From NCBI GenBank assembly GCA_001872455.1, contig MNXJ01000003.1:1-64000 (forward strand): DNA of 64,000 bases, written 5' to 3'. A program made the translations under genes and the position numbers. Shown one piece after another: positions 62,917 through 64,000 of this stretch. The notes beneath the pieces were generated by a model. It ran no database searches. It saw nothing but the letters and a program-made list of their open reading frames with translations, and was not told the origin of the DNA. This DNA is from Anaerolineae bacterium CG2_30_57_67. Lineage in GTDB: Bacteria > Chloroflexota > Anaerolineae > Anaerolineales > Villigracilaceae. Every line of letters starts with the position of its first letter. The stretch's first letter is position 1.

Positions 62917-63651
62917 TTATACCGCACCCCAGGCGTAAAACGTGGGAACAAACAACACGCGGCTCCCATCACGGCGAGCGGATTCATCCAAGATTTTCAT
63001 TTTTTGGAGGACTTCACCTGAAATTTTTCCCACCAAATCAGCCTGTAATACCGCCCATTCCAGTTCCGCTTCGTCAGGCGATGAAGGCCCCCAGCCGCCA
63101 GCGTGGATACCGTTTTCAATCAGCGTTATCCCAGCCTGAGAAAAAGCCCCGGCCAATTGCCTGCCCATTGACGGGTTGACGCCTTGCCGCCGCAATGATT
63201 CAGTTTGCCAACGGCCAAGTTCCATCAACGCGACAGGTTCATCAATCCGCGCAGTGTAATCAGGTTCGGCCAACGCCAAAATTGCGCCACCAGGTTGGGT
63301 AATGCGCACCATCTCGCGCAAAATTGTCACCGGATTTTTCGTCCACAGCAACAGATAGTGACAAAAGACCAGGTCAAATGTCGCTGTCGGGAACGGGATG
63401 AACTCTCCCGCCGCCTGCATGACGGAAGTGGCTGGGGCGTGAAGTTGCGCCTGTTTGACGGTCTCCAGGTTCAGGTCCAGGCCAAACACGCGCGCGCCGG
63501 GAAAAACTGGGAGCGTCTCAAGGATGGCTCCCGTGCCGCAGCCAATTTCCAAAACTCTTTGAGCGCTGAAAAGTCCGGCGCTTTTCCATAAATAATTCCT
63601 TGCGTTTTCTGTCCAGCGAGCTTGTTGTTGGTACCGTGTGTGCCAGTTCAT
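62917..63651 (-). CDS. Class I SAM-dependent methyltransferase
   Basis: 244 aa from the ATG at 63651. Motif I VLEIGCGTGAILE, motif II VFGLDLNLETVKQA, then FPTATFDLVFCHYLLLWTKNP and PGGAILALAEPDY are clear. The substrate cannot be told. It lies between the phosphatase gene (13-bp gap) and lepB (22-bp gap) in a minus-strand operon. Confidence 0.92.
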   Translation of the reverse strand: MNWHTRYQQQARWTENARNYLWKSAGLFSAQRVLEIGCGTGAILETLPVFPGARVFGLDLNLETVKQAQLHAPATSVMQAAGEFIPFPTATFDLVFCHYLLLWTKNPVTILREMVRITQPGGAILALAEPDYTARIDEPVALMELGRWQTESLRRQGVNPSMGRQLAGAFSQAGITLIENGIHAGGWGPSSPDEAELEWAVLQADLVGKISGEVLQKMKILDESARRDGSRVLFVPTFYAWGAV

Positions 63652-63664
63652 GCCCCCATTATAG

Positions 63665-64000
63665 TCACTCACGCCAGTTGCGAATAAAATTTTCCTGTTC
63701 GCTGGTTTCGGGCGAGTATGGGTAACGCGCTGATTTTGGAACGGATTGCCAGTGCTGTGCCAGAGCGTCGAGTGCTGACTGTCCATTTTGCCCATGCCGC
63801 GCAAGGTAACAGCCCACCGTGGTGCCGGTACGGCCAATGCCGCCATAGCAGTGCAAGTAAATTTTGCGTCCGGCGGCCAGCGAGTCGTCAATGGCGTCAA
63901 GCGCCGCACGCATTTGTTCGTAGCTGGGCAGGCCGTAGTCGCCGATGGGAAAACGCTGATAGTGAACGGTTCGCCCCAGGGCGCGGGCTTCATCGGCCAG
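63665..64000 (-). CDS. Dual-specificity-type protein phosphatase (5' end outside the window)
   Basis: The last 111 codons are present; the gene continues past base 64000. The P-loop is LHCYGGIGRTGTTVGCYLARHG (HCxxGxGRT, catalytic Cys), preceded by a possible general-acid segment FPIGDYGLPSYEQM. This is a cysteine-dependent phosphatase of the plant/bacterial DSP type. It heads the visible part of the lepB-deoC operon. Confidence 0.9.
   Translation of the reverse strand: MADEARALGRTVHYQRFPIGDYGLPSYEQMRAALDAIDDSLAAGRKIYLHCYGGIGRTGTTVGCYLARHGQNGQSALDALAQHWQSVPKSARYPYSPETSEQENFIRNWRE

Overview
The window looks like a chromosomal segment of a Chloroflexota bacterium, most likely of the class Anaerolineae. 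This is inferred from the gene set: tandem lipoproteins with NBR1-type Ig-like domains, many LxAC lipoproteins with Pro/Thr-rich linkers, a dnaB-dnaD-dnaI type primosome operon, a DevBCA-like exporter set, and numerous short-period (7 or 8 bp) repeat arrays between genes. It is gene dense and mostly housekeeping. No prophage, CRISPR array or complete transposon is present. The only clear mobile DNA is a broken IS3-family transposase at the left edge, split by a 90-bp palindromic element, and a second MITE-like element near 13.6 kb.

Layout. 1-500: IS3 remnant, palindrome and octamer repeats. 0.5-5.4 kb: sensor histidine kinase, CpXC protein, and a divergent FHA regulator / Ser-Thr kinase pair. 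5.4-10.2 kb (minus): operon of four secreted or lipid-anchored NBR1-Ig proteins, a zinc-ribbon membrane protein and an aldo/keto reductase. 10.2-15.2 kb: kamA, an arginase-family enzyme, GNAT, LMW phosphatase, amidase. 15.2-19.2 kb: surface pullulanase and CBS protein. 19.2-28.2 kb: a TetR regulator between two sets of ABC exporter genes. 28.2-33.2 kb (minus): bifunctional nuclease, dnaB, DnaD-domain protein, a double-AAA+ helicase loader and an ATPase. 33.2-36 kb: mutL and a zinc alcohol dehydrogenase. 36-39.1 kb (minus): response regulator fused to a MinD/CpaE-like ATPase, sirtuin and histidine kinase. 39.2-45.4 kb: tmRNA, a lectin-like lipoprotein, dnaK, metK under a SAM-I riboswitch, and a GAF histidine kinase. 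45.5-51.8 kb: inositol-phosphate synthase, membrane protein, polysaccharide deacetylase, HIT protein, alpha/beta hydrolase, tgt. 51.8-60.5 kb: beta-propeller lipoprotein, ftsK, uvrB, rarA, histidine phosphatase. 60.5-64 kb (minus): tRNA-Glu, an unknown protein, YgiT-type protein, deoC, lepB, a methyltransferase and a partial tyrosine phosphatase.

The most rewarding items are: (1) the IS3 gene whose reading frame is restored exactly if the 90-bp palindrome and one target copy are removed; (2) a helicase loader with two tandem AAA+ domains inside a primosome operon; (3) the four-paralogue NBR1-Ig operon; (4) an ABC ATPase fused to a cyclic-nucleotide-binding domain with a degenerate signature motif; (5) 7- and 8-bp arrays that invade coding sequence (mutL linker, kinase C-terminus), leaders and ribosome binding sites; (6) several genes with a -10 box only 6-7 nt before the ATG, implying leaderless mRNAs; (7) a LexA-type box over the uvrB start point; (8) a SAM-I riboswitch whose terminal hairpin lacks a U-tract. 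All statements come from reading the sequence; no database search or folding program was run.
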